Both the position numbers and the translations under genes were made by a program. Shown here one piece after another: positions 43,954 through 51,898 of a stretch of DNA of 64,000 nucleotides. The stretch covers positions 1 through 64,000 of the forward strand of contig NZ_JACBYB010000013.1 in NCBI RefSeq assembly GCF_013415365.1. The letters are read 5' to 3'. The DNA is from Gemella sp. GL1. GTDB lineage: Bacteria > Bacillota > Bacilli > Staphylococcales > Gemellaceae. The first letter of the stretch is position 1; each line of letters begins with the position of its first letter. The notes under the pieces were generated by a model, which ran no database searches, had not been told where the DNA came from, and saw nothing but the letters and a program-made list of their open reading frames with translations.

Positions 43954-44784
43954 TTACATTTCAATTTCAAGGACTATTGGTGTATGATCTTGTCTTGCTC
44001 CTGAATCAATCATTTCTGATTTTGTAACCTTGTCAGCTAGTCGATTAGATACTAACCAGTAATCAATTCTCCAACCTGTATTGTTAATCTTGCTGGTCTT
44101 AACCCTTTGTCCCCACCAAGTGTAAACTCCTTCCACATCTCCATGTACATAACGGAATGTATCAGTAAATCCTTTTGCCAATAAATTAGTGAAACCACTT
44201 CTCTCTTCATCAGTAAAACCTGCTGAACGACGATTTGATGCTGGATTGGCAAGATCAATTTCCTTATGAGCAACATTGTAGTCACCTGTCGCCAATACTG
44301 CTTTCTTGCTGTCTAGCTCTGCTAGATATTCAGCATACTTCTTATCCCATTCTTCACGCTCTGCTAGACGTTTAAGTCCATCTCCAGCATTTGGAGTATA
44401 AACCTGAGTTACATAAAAATCAGCAAACTCAAGAGTAATTATACGCCCTTCTGAATCCATAGTTGAGGGTGCTTCAATTTCTGGATAAGTTACTTCAGGC
44501 TCTGCTAGACTATCTCTATATAAAAACATAGTCCCTGCATATCCCTTACGTGCTGGTTCTATAGATGAACGCCATACTATTTTATGATTCGGGAAATAAT
44601 CTGCTAAAATTTCCAAATGCTTTTTGCTTGGTCCCTTTGCTGACAGTTTTGTTTCTTGAATTGCGATAATATCAGCATCTTCTTTTACTAGTGCATCAAT
44701 TACATCTCTAGATAATACAGCACGTGCAGATTCAGCTGTTAGGGCTGCATTTAGTGAATCAATATTCCATGATATAAGTTTCAT
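43954..44784 (-). CDS. exoA: exodeoxyribonuclease III (AP endonuclease)
   Basis: Cleaves DNA at abasic sites and removes 3' blocking groups in base-excision repair. The 276-residue protein of the EEP superfamily starts MKLISWNIDSLNA with the metal-binding Asn, followed by IIAIQETKLS (catalytic Glu), ATGDYNVAH (Asp, Asn) and the C-terminal RQDHTPIVLE (catalytic Asp-His). The length fits the Firmicutes ExoA type. RBS AAGGAG precedes the ATG. It appears monocistronic; I see no clear terminator after it. Confidence 0.95.
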   Translation of the reverse strand: MKLISWNIDSLNAALTAESARAVLSRDVIDALVKEDADIIAIQETKLSAKGPSKKHLEILADYFPNHKIVWRSSIEPARKGYAGTMFLYRDSLAEPEVTYPEIEAPSTMDSEGRIITLEFADFYVTQVYTPNAGDGLKRLAEREEWDKKYAEYLAELDSKKAVLATGDYNVAHKEIDLANPASNRRSAGFTDEERSGFTNLLAKGFTDTFRYVHGDVEGVYTWWGQRVKTSKINNTGWRIDYWLVSNRLADKVTKSEMIDSGARQDHTPIVLEIEM

Positions 44785-44848
44785 TAATTTTCTCCTTAAA
44801 TTTTAATTACTTTCTATTATAGCAAGAAAAAAATTTTTATAAAAATAT

Positions 44849-44883
44849 AAATACATCTCAAAAATAGTTTTAGAGATGTATTT
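44849..44883 (-). terminator. terminator of the YSIRK pseudogene
   Basis: Stem AAATACATCTC/GAGATGTATTT followed by TATATTTTTATA on the minus strand. It is still intact although the gene is not. Confidence 0.75.
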
Positions 44884-44887
44884 ATAA

Positions 44888-45175
44888 TTATTTATTATCT
44901 TTTCTTCTTGTAGATAGTAAGCCTGCACCTTCTAGAACTATGGCTAGCCCTGCTGGGAGGCCCGGATTAATAATTTTAGCTATAACTATATTAATAGCTA
45001 CTTACTGACTCACTTTTTTATTAACAAGTTCTTCTGCCTAAGCTGAAACTCCTACTAAGAAGAATAATCCTACTAAAACTGAGGCTAAACCAAAGCTATA
45101 TTTTTTAATGGCAAATCCTTGTTTTGAATCTTCTTCAATATCTTATTAAAGATTCGGTTTCTCTCCCTTATTCAC
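44888..45175 (-). pseudogene. YSIRK-type wall-anchored surface protein, decayed remnant
   Basis: On the minus strand a frame reads GFAIKKYSFGLASVLVG, the YSIRK/GS signal-peptide pattern used by large surface proteins, then FFLVGVSA, a stop and AEELV. After another stop it ends LPAGLAIVLEGAGLLSTRR with KDNK and a true stop: the membrane anchor and basic tail of a sortase substrate. The whole repeat or adhesin body is deleted, and there are two adjacent stops before the signal and two more within it. The clear LPxTG residues are lost. The start could have been the GTG at 45175. No product is expected. Confidence 0.85.
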
Positions 45176-45517
45176 ATTTTTTCTAGGCTATTATAAGATA
45201 AAAACTTTTAAGTAAATTCCTAATTATATTAAATAAAAAATTTTATAAATATCCTAATAAGAAACAAACTTTTAAATATATAAAATTCCGTACTTTTGCC
45301 TTATCTAAATTACTATTAGACTATCCAGTTATTTGAAAGCCCTTATCTTTTTATTATATCATATATTTTTTAAAAATTTAAGACTGTTTATTTTATATTT
45401 TTTATGTTATATTATGAGTAACAAGAAGAATAAAGAAAATATTTTTCTTGCCATTCTTTCTACATACGTTCATATATAATTCTTATTATTTATAGTATTT
45501 CATAGGAGGCTCTCATT
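45176..45517. other. gene-free AT-rich stretch
   Basis: I see no reading frame, stem-loop with T tail, or repeat. A TATATT with preceding TG near 45405 may serve as the -10 of the small gene that follows. Confidence 0.5.
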
Positions 45518-45691
45518 ATGAAAAAATTTCTACCTTTAGCCTGGATTATTTTTGTAGCTATAATCCTGCATCTATATGCCTATATTTCTGATAATCCAGA
45601 CAGTTCTAAGATAGCTAACAACTTACAAATTCTAAATTATATAGTAACTGTGGTATATATAGCAGTTAGAAGTGGTAAGAAGTCTGATTAA
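45518..45691 (+). CDS. small membrane protein (57 aa)
   Basis: A 57-residue frame starting with an ATG 8 bp after AGGAGG and followed by its own terminator. It has two hydrophobic segments, MKKFLPLAWIIFVAIILHLY (residues 1-20) and about residues 38-50 (QILNYIVTVVYIAV), and a basic C-terminus (RSGKKSD). I do not recognise the family. The strong ribosome-binding site and clean ends argue that it is real. It could be a toxin-like or regulatory membrane peptide, but nothing beyond size and topology supports that. Confidence 0.65.
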   Translation: MKKFLPLAWIIFVAIILHLYAYISDNPDSSKIANNLQILNYIVTVVYIAVRSGKKSD

Positions 45692-45816
45692 TAAGAAATT
45701 AGAGTCTAAAGGGATTTAGAATTAATGATGCAAGCTATGAACTATTATTATATTTCTATAATTCTAGCTAGTATTTAACTAGTAAATTAAATTATATAAA
45801 ATTTCATAATTCCCTC

Positions 45817-45846
45817 AAAAAGAAGATTGAAAAATCTTCTTTTTTA
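45817..45846 (+). terminator. terminator after the 57-aa gene
   Basis: Stem AAAGAAGATT/AATCTTCTTT with a T tail, about 125 bp after the stop codon. Confidence 0.75.
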
Positions 45847-45914
45847 TTGTCATAATTCGGACGAGTTGCTACTTTTACTGTCAAGCAATCCATCTAAAAT
45901 TAAATCCCCTAGAT

Positions 45915-45934
45915 AATTAAATAATTATTTAATT
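45915..45934. repeat. 20-bp AT palindrome upstream of the MATE gene
   Basis: Perfect palindrome of A and T only, 27 bp upstream of the MATE -35 box. It could be an operator; composition alone makes chance plausible. Confidence 0.4.
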
Positions 45935-45960
45935 AATTTTAGTTTATTTTCATGTAAACA

Positions 45961-45988
45961 TTGTTTTCTCCTGTTTTTAGTGTATAAT
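45961..45988 (+). promoter_or_regulatory. promoter of the MATE gene
   Basis: TTGTTT (45961-45966), 16-bp spacer and TATAAT (45983-45988). Confidence 0.7.
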
Positions 45989-46021
45989 ATTTAAATAGAA
46001 TATTAATGAGAGGAGGAATTT

Positions 46022-47353
46022 ATGAACGATATGACCAAGGGGGCCATACTCCCACATATATTAAAATTTGCAGTTTTCATTTTTATAGCCGGTCTTTTGC
46101 AAAACTTATACCTAATCGTAAACTCAATTATCCTAGGTCAATACCTAGGAAAAGAATCCATAGCAGCAATGGGTATTGCTATGACAATAAATTTTGTAGT
46201 TATAGGATTCATACAGGGGATGACTCAGGGTTTTTCTATTAGCCTTTCCCAGGCTTACGGAGCTAGGGATATGCTTAAATTTAGAAAGTATTACTACAAT
46301 TCTATTCTCTTATCTATAGGACTAGGACTTATAATCAGCCTACTTTTAAGCCTTATCAATGGATATGTTTTAAAGCTAATGAATACTCCTGATCATCTTT
46401 TCCATATGGCAAATATTTTCTTAATCGTACTATATTCAGGAATTTTGGCATTACTATTTTATAACCTATTTTCAGCTGTGCTTAGAAGTGTAGGTAACAG
46501 TTTTTCCCCTATCCTTTTCCTAGCGCTTTCAGTTGTCATTAACATTATATTGGTTTATATATTCGTTGTCATACTGTCTGGAGGAATTTGGTCAGCATCT
46601 TTGGCTACCATAATCAGTCAAAGTATAGCTTCAATAGCTTCCTATATTTATATAAATAAAAAATATCCCGACCTTAGAATAAAAAAAGAGGAAAAAGTAG
46701 CCGATAAAAAACTTATGAAAAGACTTATAACTCAAGCTATTCCTATGGGATTACAATTCTCATTTACAGGAATCGGAGTTATAGTTCTTCAAACTTTTCT
46801 TAATGACTTCTCAACAGAGCATATAGCAGGTTTTTCTATTGCTATCCGAATACAAAACATATTTATTTTTGTATTTGTAGCCCTAGCAAGCTCTATCGCT
46901 ACATTTATAGGCCAGAACTACGGTGCAAAAAATAGACAAAGAATTGATCGAGGGGTTAGGATAGTTTCATCTCTTGCTATTGTTTTAAGCATTCTTTGTG
47001 CTATTATCATAAAATTATTTGCCCCATCCATGGTAGGAATTTTTACAAAAAGTCCAGATCCTTTAATTATCCAAGTAGCAAATATCTACTTTGATACTGT
47101 CATTTGGGGCTATCCAATCCTAGCCTTACTAATTGTTTACCGTTCAGCCCTTCAAGGTTTCGGCTTCCCAATATCTGCTATGTTTGCAGGAATTATCGAA
47201 CTTACTATGCGTGTTTTAGTTGTAGTAAGCCTAACATCTTCACTAGGATTCTTTACTATAGCACTGGCAGATTTACTAACTTGGATAGTAACAGGTATAG
47301 CTCTAATAATTGCCTACTACTACCTAACCAATCCAAAAAGAAAGCAAATATAA
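46022..47353 (+). CDS. MATE-family efflux transporter
   Basis: The 443-residue protein has 12 hydrophobic segments and two homologous halves, as in the MATE family of Na+- or H+-coupled exporters. It starts NDMTKGAILPHILKFAVFIF; ISLSQAYGARD (about residues 74-84) and its counterpart IATFIGQNYGAKNRQR in the second half are the conserved family segments. Drug or metabolite efflux is inferred and the substrate unknown. RBS GAGGAGG precedes the ATG. It is monocistronic, with a promoter and terminator of its own. Confidence 0.92.
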   Translation: MNDMTKGAILPHILKFAVFIFIAGLLQNLYLIVNSIILGQYLGKESIAAMGIAMTINFVVIGFIQGMTQGFSISLSQAYGARDMLKFRKYYYNSILLSIGLGLIISLLLSLINGYVLKLMNTPDHLFHMANIFLIVLYSGILALLFYNLFSAVLRSVGNSFSPILFLALSVVINIILVYIFVVILSGGIWSASLATIISQSIASIASYIYINKKYPDLRIKKEEKVADKKLMKRLITQAIPMGLQFSFTGIGVIVLQTFLNDFSTEHIAGFSIAIRIQNIFIFVFVALASSIATFIGQNYGAKNRQRIDRGVRIVSSLAIVLSILCAIIIKLFAPSMVGIFTKSPDPLIIQVANIYFDTVIWGYPILALLIVYRSALQGFGFPISAMFAGIIELTMRVLVVVSLTSSLGFFTIALADLLTWIVTGIALIIAYYYLTNPKRKQI

Positions 47354-47387
47354 AAAGACTTTTGGAAATTTTCCAGAAGTCTTTTTT
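47353..47387 (+). terminator. MATE gene terminator
   Basis: Stem AAAAGACTTtTGGAAA/TTTCCAgAAGTCTTTT with a T tail. Confidence 0.88.
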
Positions 47388-47511
47388 ATGATATTTAACA
47401 TTTACAGCTCTCTGCCGTCAAAAATTGAGCTATCTTTACAATTTTAATTAAAATTTACAAGATAGAAAATTTTTATAATAAGTAACTATTCTTCTCATTT
47501 AGTGAATAAAA

Positions 47512-47548
47512 TAAAAAATACTCCCCAAAAGCATGCAAGCTTTTGGAG
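47512..47548 (-). terminator. gcvH-like gene terminator
   Basis: Minus-strand stem CTCCAAAAGC/GCTTTTGGGGAG followed by TATTTTTTATTTT. Confidence 0.85.
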
Positions 47549-47559
47549 ATTTTATTCAC

Positions 47560-47865
47560 TTAAAATTCTACATCGCTTAATTTAGCCAACCAGTTATCTG
47601 CTGGGTTTGTTGAATCTAATAACTTTGGATTAGTTTCAGCAGCCTTGTTTACTTCTAAAACCTTACCAGAAACCGGACTTAAAATTGGCATTGTTGTTTT
47701 AGATGCTTCTACATCTACTAAAATATCATCTTTCTCTACAACTTCTTCTTTAGTGAAAGCTACAAATGCTAACTCTCCCATATCGTCTTGCAATTTAGCA
47801 GTCATCGATAAAGTATAAACACCATTTTCTTCACTTACTAAAATATCATTAATTATTTTTTCCAT
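47560..47865 (-). CDS. glycine-cleavage H-like lipoyl carrier protein
   Basis: The 101-residue protein is shorter than classical GcvH (about 125) but keeps the lipoyl fold. DVEASKTTMPILSPVSG (residues 51-67) aligns with the H-protein lipoylation site, giving Lys56 as the probable lipoyl-lysine, and a second half-fold follows. GcvH proteins carry lipoate for the glycine cleavage system and, in Bacillus, donate octanoyl or lipoyl groups to other enzymes via LipL. The adjacent lipL-like gene supports the donor role. No gcvT or gcvP is in the window. RBS TTAGGAAG precedes the ATG. Confidence 0.85.
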   Translation of the reverse strand: MEKIINDILVSEENGVYTLSMTAKLQDDMGELAFVAFTKEEVVEKDDILVDVEASKTTMPILSPVSGKVLEVNKAAETNPKLLDSTNPADNWLAKLSDVEF

Positions 47866-47878
47866 CTTTTCTTCCTAA

Positions 47879-48685
47879 CTATTTATATTTTTTATATAGT
47901 ATATCATATTTTTCCTGTAAACTTCCATCAAAGGACATTTTATCGACCTTAAAGCCTAACAATTCTAACTTATTATAAATAATCTCTATCATCTTTTCCA
48001 TGGTAAGTTCTTCCCCTAAAAGAATATCTAAAGATTCCATGCAATCCGGATCTATATTTGGATATTTTATAATAGTTTCCTGCCCATTCTTACCAATCTT
48101 ATAAAATTCTTTTAAAAGATTAGACCTAGTTTGCTGATTTCCATTGACACTTATATAGATAGATACTGCTATCCCATCCTTAATTCTTCTTTGGGCAATT
48201 CCTGCAAATTTCTTACCAGCTATACTTAGGTCATAAGCACCCGGACAATAAGATTCCTCCATTTCAAAATAATCTATTCTTCCAAAAAAATCCGAAAACA
48301 TCTCTCTTACCAAATCCACCATCATCAAGTAGGCATGAGGCATAGAAATATTTTCTTCTAAAGCATTGGCTACTATAAAAGAAAAATTAAGAACTCCTTC
48401 ATCAGCAACTACTGCCAAGCCACCTTGATTTCTAACTACTACTTCATAACCTTGACTTCTTAAATAATCCTTGGCTTTTTCAATCTCTGGCAACTCCCTA
48501 TCAAGCATACCTAAAATTACACACTTGGTCATAGGCCAAATATGCAAGACCATATCTTCTTTATTTTCATTAGCATTGCGTAAGAATAATTCCGTTAAAA
48601 CAAAGGGTCTTTTAAGATCCCTAAGATCTTCTATCCAATCTTCATATATCTTAACTGGAAATTTTTTTAATTTTTGAAAATCCAT
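47879..48685 (-). CDS. lipL: octanoyl/lipoyl-[GcvH] protein transferase, LipL-like
   Basis: LipL moves the octanoyl or lipoyl group from GcvH to E2 subunits of 2-oxoacid dehydrogenases. The 268-residue protein belongs to the biotin/lipoate ligase fold. The acyl-thioester Cys is Cys147 in ESYCPGAYDLSI, followed by GKKFAGIAQRRI, which matches LipL (YwfL) better than LplA ligases. The RNQGGLAVV segment (about residues 85-93) fits the lipoyl-binding loop. I chose the ATG at 48685, after AGGGGAATTAAAG. The gene lies 13 bp before the GcvH-like carrier gene. A lipoate ligase of another class is the alternative. Confidence 0.82.
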   Translation of the reverse strand: MDFQKLKKFPVKIYEDWIEDLRDLKRPFVLTELFLRNANENKEDMVLHIWPMTKCVILGMLDRELPEIEKAKDYLRSQGYEVVVRNQGGLAVVADEGVLNFSFIVANALEENISMPHAYLMMVDLVREMFSDFFGRIDYFEMEESYCPGAYDLSIAGKKFAGIAQRRIKDGIAVSIYISVNGNQQTRSNLLKEFYKIGKNGQETIIKYPNIDPDCMESLDILLGEELTMEKMIEIIYNKLELLGFKVDKMSFDGSLQEKYDILYKKYK

Positions 48686-48819
48686 CTTTAATTCCCCTAC
48701 TTTTTTCACTACAATTTATTTTAACTTAATATAGATCTTTTATCAACTTTCTTCGCCATAAATGATTATTTATAGTATAATATAAAAGACTTTTTATTAA
48801 TTTAAGTAAGGAGATATGA

Positions 48820-50373
48820 ATGAGTATATTAAACGTAGAAAAACTTACGCACGGTTTTGGTGAACGTGCAATTTTTGACAATGTGTCCTTCCGACTTTTA
48901 AAAGGAGAACATATTGGATTAATCGGTGCTAATGGTGAGGGGAAATCTACCTTCATGAACATTATTACTGGTAAACTTCAGCCAGACGAAGGAAAGATTG
49001 AATGGAGTAACCGTGTTCGTGTTGGTTACCTAGACCAGCACACTGTGCTTGAAAAAGGAATGACTATTCGTCAGGTTTTACAAGCTGCTTTTGAACATTT
49101 ATACGAAATTGAAGCAAGAATTAACGATATTTATATGGAAATGTCTGATGAAAATGCTGATATGGACAGTCTGATGGAAGAACTTGGAGAATTACAAGAA
49201 ATTTTAGATAGCCGTGACTTCTATATCATTGACTCTAAAGTAGAGGAAGTTGCTCGTGCCTTAGGTATCACTGCCTTTGGTTTAGATTCTGATGTTACCG
49301 AACTTTCTGGAGGGCAGAGAACTAAGATTTTATTAGCTAAGCTGCTATTAGAAAAACCAGATATCCTATTATTAGATGAACCTACTAACTATCTTGATGT
49401 TGAACACATTGAATGGCTAAAACGTTATTTACAAGAATACGAGAATGCCTTTATCCTAATCTCCCACGATATTCCATTCTTAAACTCTGTAATTAACCTA
49501 ATCTACCACATGGATAATCAACAATTAACTAGATATGTCGGTGATTACTACAAATTTAAAGAAGTTTATGAAATGAAAAAATCACAACTTGAGGCTGCTT
49601 ACAACAAGCAACAAAAAGAAATTGCTGACCTAAAAGACTTCGTAGCTAGAAATAAGGCCCGTGTTTCTACAAGAAATATGGCCATGTCTAGACAGAAGAA
49701 ACTTGATAAGATGGATATGATTGAACTAGCCCAAGAAAAACCAAAGCCAGAATTTGATTTCAAAACAGCTAGAACTCCATCAAGATATATCTTCCAAGCA
49801 GAAAACTTAGAGATTGGTTATGATTCAGCACTTACTAAACCCCTTAACTTGAGTATGGAACGTGGTCAAAAAATTGTTATTACCGGTTCTAATGGTATTG
49901 GTAAAACAACTCTTCTAAAATCTCTACTAGGTCTAATTCCAGCAATTTCCGGAAGTGTTGAAAAAGGAGACTTCTTGGAGATTGGCTACTTTGAACAAGA
50001 AATGAGCGGAGATATGTCTAAGACCTGCCTTAACGAAATTTGGGATACATTCCCTTATCTAAACCAAGCAGAGGCTCGTGCAGCTCTTGCTAAGTGTGGA
50101 TTAACTACTAAGCACATCGAAAGTCAAATTAAGGTTCTTTCCGGAGGAGAGCAAGCTAAGGTTAGACTATGTAAATTACAAAATGCTGAGTCTAATATCC
50201 TAATCCTTGACGAACCTACCAACCACCTTGATGTAGATGCAAAAGATGAATTGAAACGTGCTCTTAAAGAATATAAGGGTTCCATCTTAATGGTATGTCA
50301 TGAACCTGAATTTTATGACGGTTTAGTAACTGATGTTTGGGACTTCTCACAATATTCAAAATTAAAAGGATAA
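48820..50373 (+). CDS. ABC-F family ATPase
   Basis: A soluble protein with two nucleotide-binding domains and no membrane helices. Walker A motifs are GANGEGKST (about 37-45) and GSNGIGKTT (about 352-360). Signatures are LSGGQRTK and LSGGEQAK; Walker B LLLDEPTNYLD and LILDEPTNHLD. The inter-domain linker (about 240-320) is charged, as in ABC-F translation factors. 517 residues fits the YkpA/YbiT housekeeping group rather than the antibiotic-resistance members, although resistance cannot be excluded. RBS AAGGAGATATGA precedes the ATG. Confidence 0.92.
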   Translation: MSILNVEKLTHGFGERAIFDNVSFRLLKGEHIGLIGANGEGKSTFMNIITGKLQPDEGKIEWSNRVRVGYLDQHTVLEKGMTIRQVLQAAFEHLYEIEARINDIYMEMSDENADMDSLMEELGELQEILDSRDFYIIDSKVEEVARALGITAFGLDSDVTELSGGQRTKILLAKLLLEKPDILLLDEPTNYLDVEHIEWLKRYLQEYENAFILISHDIPFLNSVINLIYHMDNQQLTRYVGDYYKFKEVYEMKKSQLEAAYNKQQKEIADLKDFVARNKARVSTRNMAMSRQKKLDKMDMIELAQEKPKPEFDFKTARTPSRYIFQAENLEIGYDSALTKPLNLSMERGQKIVITGSNGIGKTTLLKSLLGLIPAISGSVEKGDFLEIGYFEQEMSGDMSKTCLNEIWDTFPYLNQAEARAALAKCGLTTKHIESQIKVLSGGEQAKVRLCKLQNAESNILILDEPTNHLDVDAKDELKRALKEYKGSILMVCHEPEFYDGLVTDVWDFSQYSKLKG

Positions 50374-50381
50374 GACAAATT

Positions 50382-50413
50382 AAGCACAAGAGTTTTCTTG
50401 TGCTCTTGTTTTT
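50382..50413 (+). terminator. ABC-F gene terminator
   Basis: Stem AGCACAAG/CTTGTGCT followed by CTTGTTTTT. Confidence 0.82.
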
Positions 50414-50531
50414 AATGAAATAAAAAAAGTGCAGTTTTCAAACTAGACTCTACTAGCAATTACTAAAAGAATTGGTCAACATAATTTCCAAGAATACCTA
50501 TCTATCTCTTTTGTTTAAGTCTTTGATAATC

Positions 50532-50562
50532 AAAAAGAAGTTGATAACAATCAACTTCTTTT
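50532..50562 (-). terminator. purD terminator
   Basis: Stem AAAGAAGTTGA/TCAACTTCTTT with a T tail on the minus strand. Confidence 0.88.
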
Positions 50563-50571
50563 AAAATCTAT

Positions 50572-51807
50572 TTATTTTAATCCCTTATTCCCTATATCCT
50601 TGCGATAGAATAATTGATCTGCTTTTAATTTTTCTACTTCTTTATAGGCATTCTCTTTAGCTTTAGCCAAATCTTGGCCACGACCGTAGGCTAGTAAAAC
50701 TCTTCCTCCATTTGAATACCATTTTCCTTCATCTTCTTTAAGAGCTGCTACATAGTAATTTCCATCTAAATTAAAATTATCTACTTGAGCATTTTTTACA
50801 TAGTCTGCTGGGTAACCTTCCGCCGCTAAAACTACACCTAAGACACTATCTTTAGACCAAGCCAGTTCAATCTTTTCATTATTGTAAACGGCCTCTATTA
50901 CTTCCATAATATCTGAGTCCATTTTCTCTAATAAAACTTGAGTTTCTGGGTCTCCAAGACGGGCGTTAAATTCAATAACCTTTACTCCATCTCTAGTTGA
51001 GATAAGACCTGCATATAGAAAACCGTGGTAAGGAGTTCCTTCTTTAGCAAGTCCTTCACAGACCGGAATAAGAACTTCTTCAACCGCTTGTCTACGCGCC
51101 TCTTTAGAAATTTGAAGTACAGGTGTATATGCACCCATTCCTCCAGTATTGGCACCCTCATCATTGTCATAAGCTCTCTTATGATCTTGGGCAATTTCAT
51201 CAAATGGAATTACTGTTGAACCATTAACGAATGACATTAGAGAGAATTCTTCTCCTTCTAAGAAATCTTCAATTACTAACTTGCAAGTAGCATCTTCTTC
51301 ATAAAATTCTTTTAAAAATTCCACTGCTTCCTCATAAGTTTCTGGTATAACTACCCCTTTACCAGCAGCTAAACCATCTTTTTTTAGAACTAGAGGGTAG
51401 GCTGATTTTTTCACATATTCATGTGCCTTATCAAATGATGTAAATTCTTCATAGGCAGCCGTAGGAACATTAAAACGTGCCATAACCTCCTTAGCAAAGG
51501 CTTTTGAACCCTCCATTTGGGCAGTATACTTGTCTGGTCCAAAGACTTTTACCACATCTGCTAATTCGTCATAAATTCCTTTTACAAGTGGTTCTTCTGG
51601 CCCTACTATTAGCCATTCAATATTTTCTTTTAATACAAATTCTTTTAAAGCAGCAAAATCTAATTCGTTTATATTTACTAAGTTTGCTACATTCTTCATT
51701 CCATCATTACCAGGTGCTACGAATACCTGACTAACTTTTTTACTCTGACTGATTTTTTTACATAAGGCGTGTTCCCTTCCACCACGACCTACTACTAATA
51801 CTTTCAT
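50572..51807 (-). CDS. purD: phosphoribosylamine-glycine ligase
   Basis: PurD joins glycine to phosphoribosylamine, step two of de novo purine synthesis. The 411-residue ATP-grasp protein starts with KVLVVGRGGREHALC. VLKKDGLAAGKGVVIPETYE (about residues 140-159) is the ATP-binding segment, and FNARLGDPETQVLL (about 284-297) carries the metal ligands and is the PurD signature. RBS AAGGAGATAAG precedes the ATG. It follows purH by 91 bp, which includes a GC-rich palindrome. The purH-purD order is the usual 3' end of the purine operon, but the earlier genes are not upstream here. Confidence 0.96.
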   Translation of the reverse strand: MKVLVVGRGGREHALCKKISQSKKVSQVFVAPGNDGMKNVANLVNINELDFAALKEFVLKENIEWLIVGPEEPLVKGIYDELADVVKVFGPDKYTAQMEGSKAFAKEVMARFNVPTAAYEEFTSFDKAHEYVKKSAYPLVLKKDGLAAGKGVVIPETYEEAVEFLKEFYEEDATCKLVIEDFLEGEEFSLMSFVNGSTVIPFDEIAQDHKRAYDNDEGANTGGMGAYTPVLQISKEARRQAVEEVLIPVCEGLAKEGTPYHGFLYAGLISTRDGVKVIEFNARLGDPETQVLLEKMDSDIMEVIEAVYNNEKIELAWSKDSVLGVVLAAEGYPADYVKNAQVDNFNLDGNYYVAALKEDEGKWYSNGGRVLLAYGRGQDLAKAKENAYKEVEKLKADQLFYRKDIGNKGLK

Positions 51808-51898
51808 CTTATCTCCTTCGAATATTTCCCGGGAAATCCCAATTTTTGACTACTATTTATATAATAGAAATTCTCACTAGCTATAAATCTACTAAGAC

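Noticed and set aside
47879-48685. Sirtuin/macrodomain-linked lipoyl-ADP-ribosylation operon
   Set aside because: A short GcvH-like protein next to a lipoate enzyme recalls that system, but no macrodomain or SirTM gene is adjacent, and the transferase has LipL motifs.
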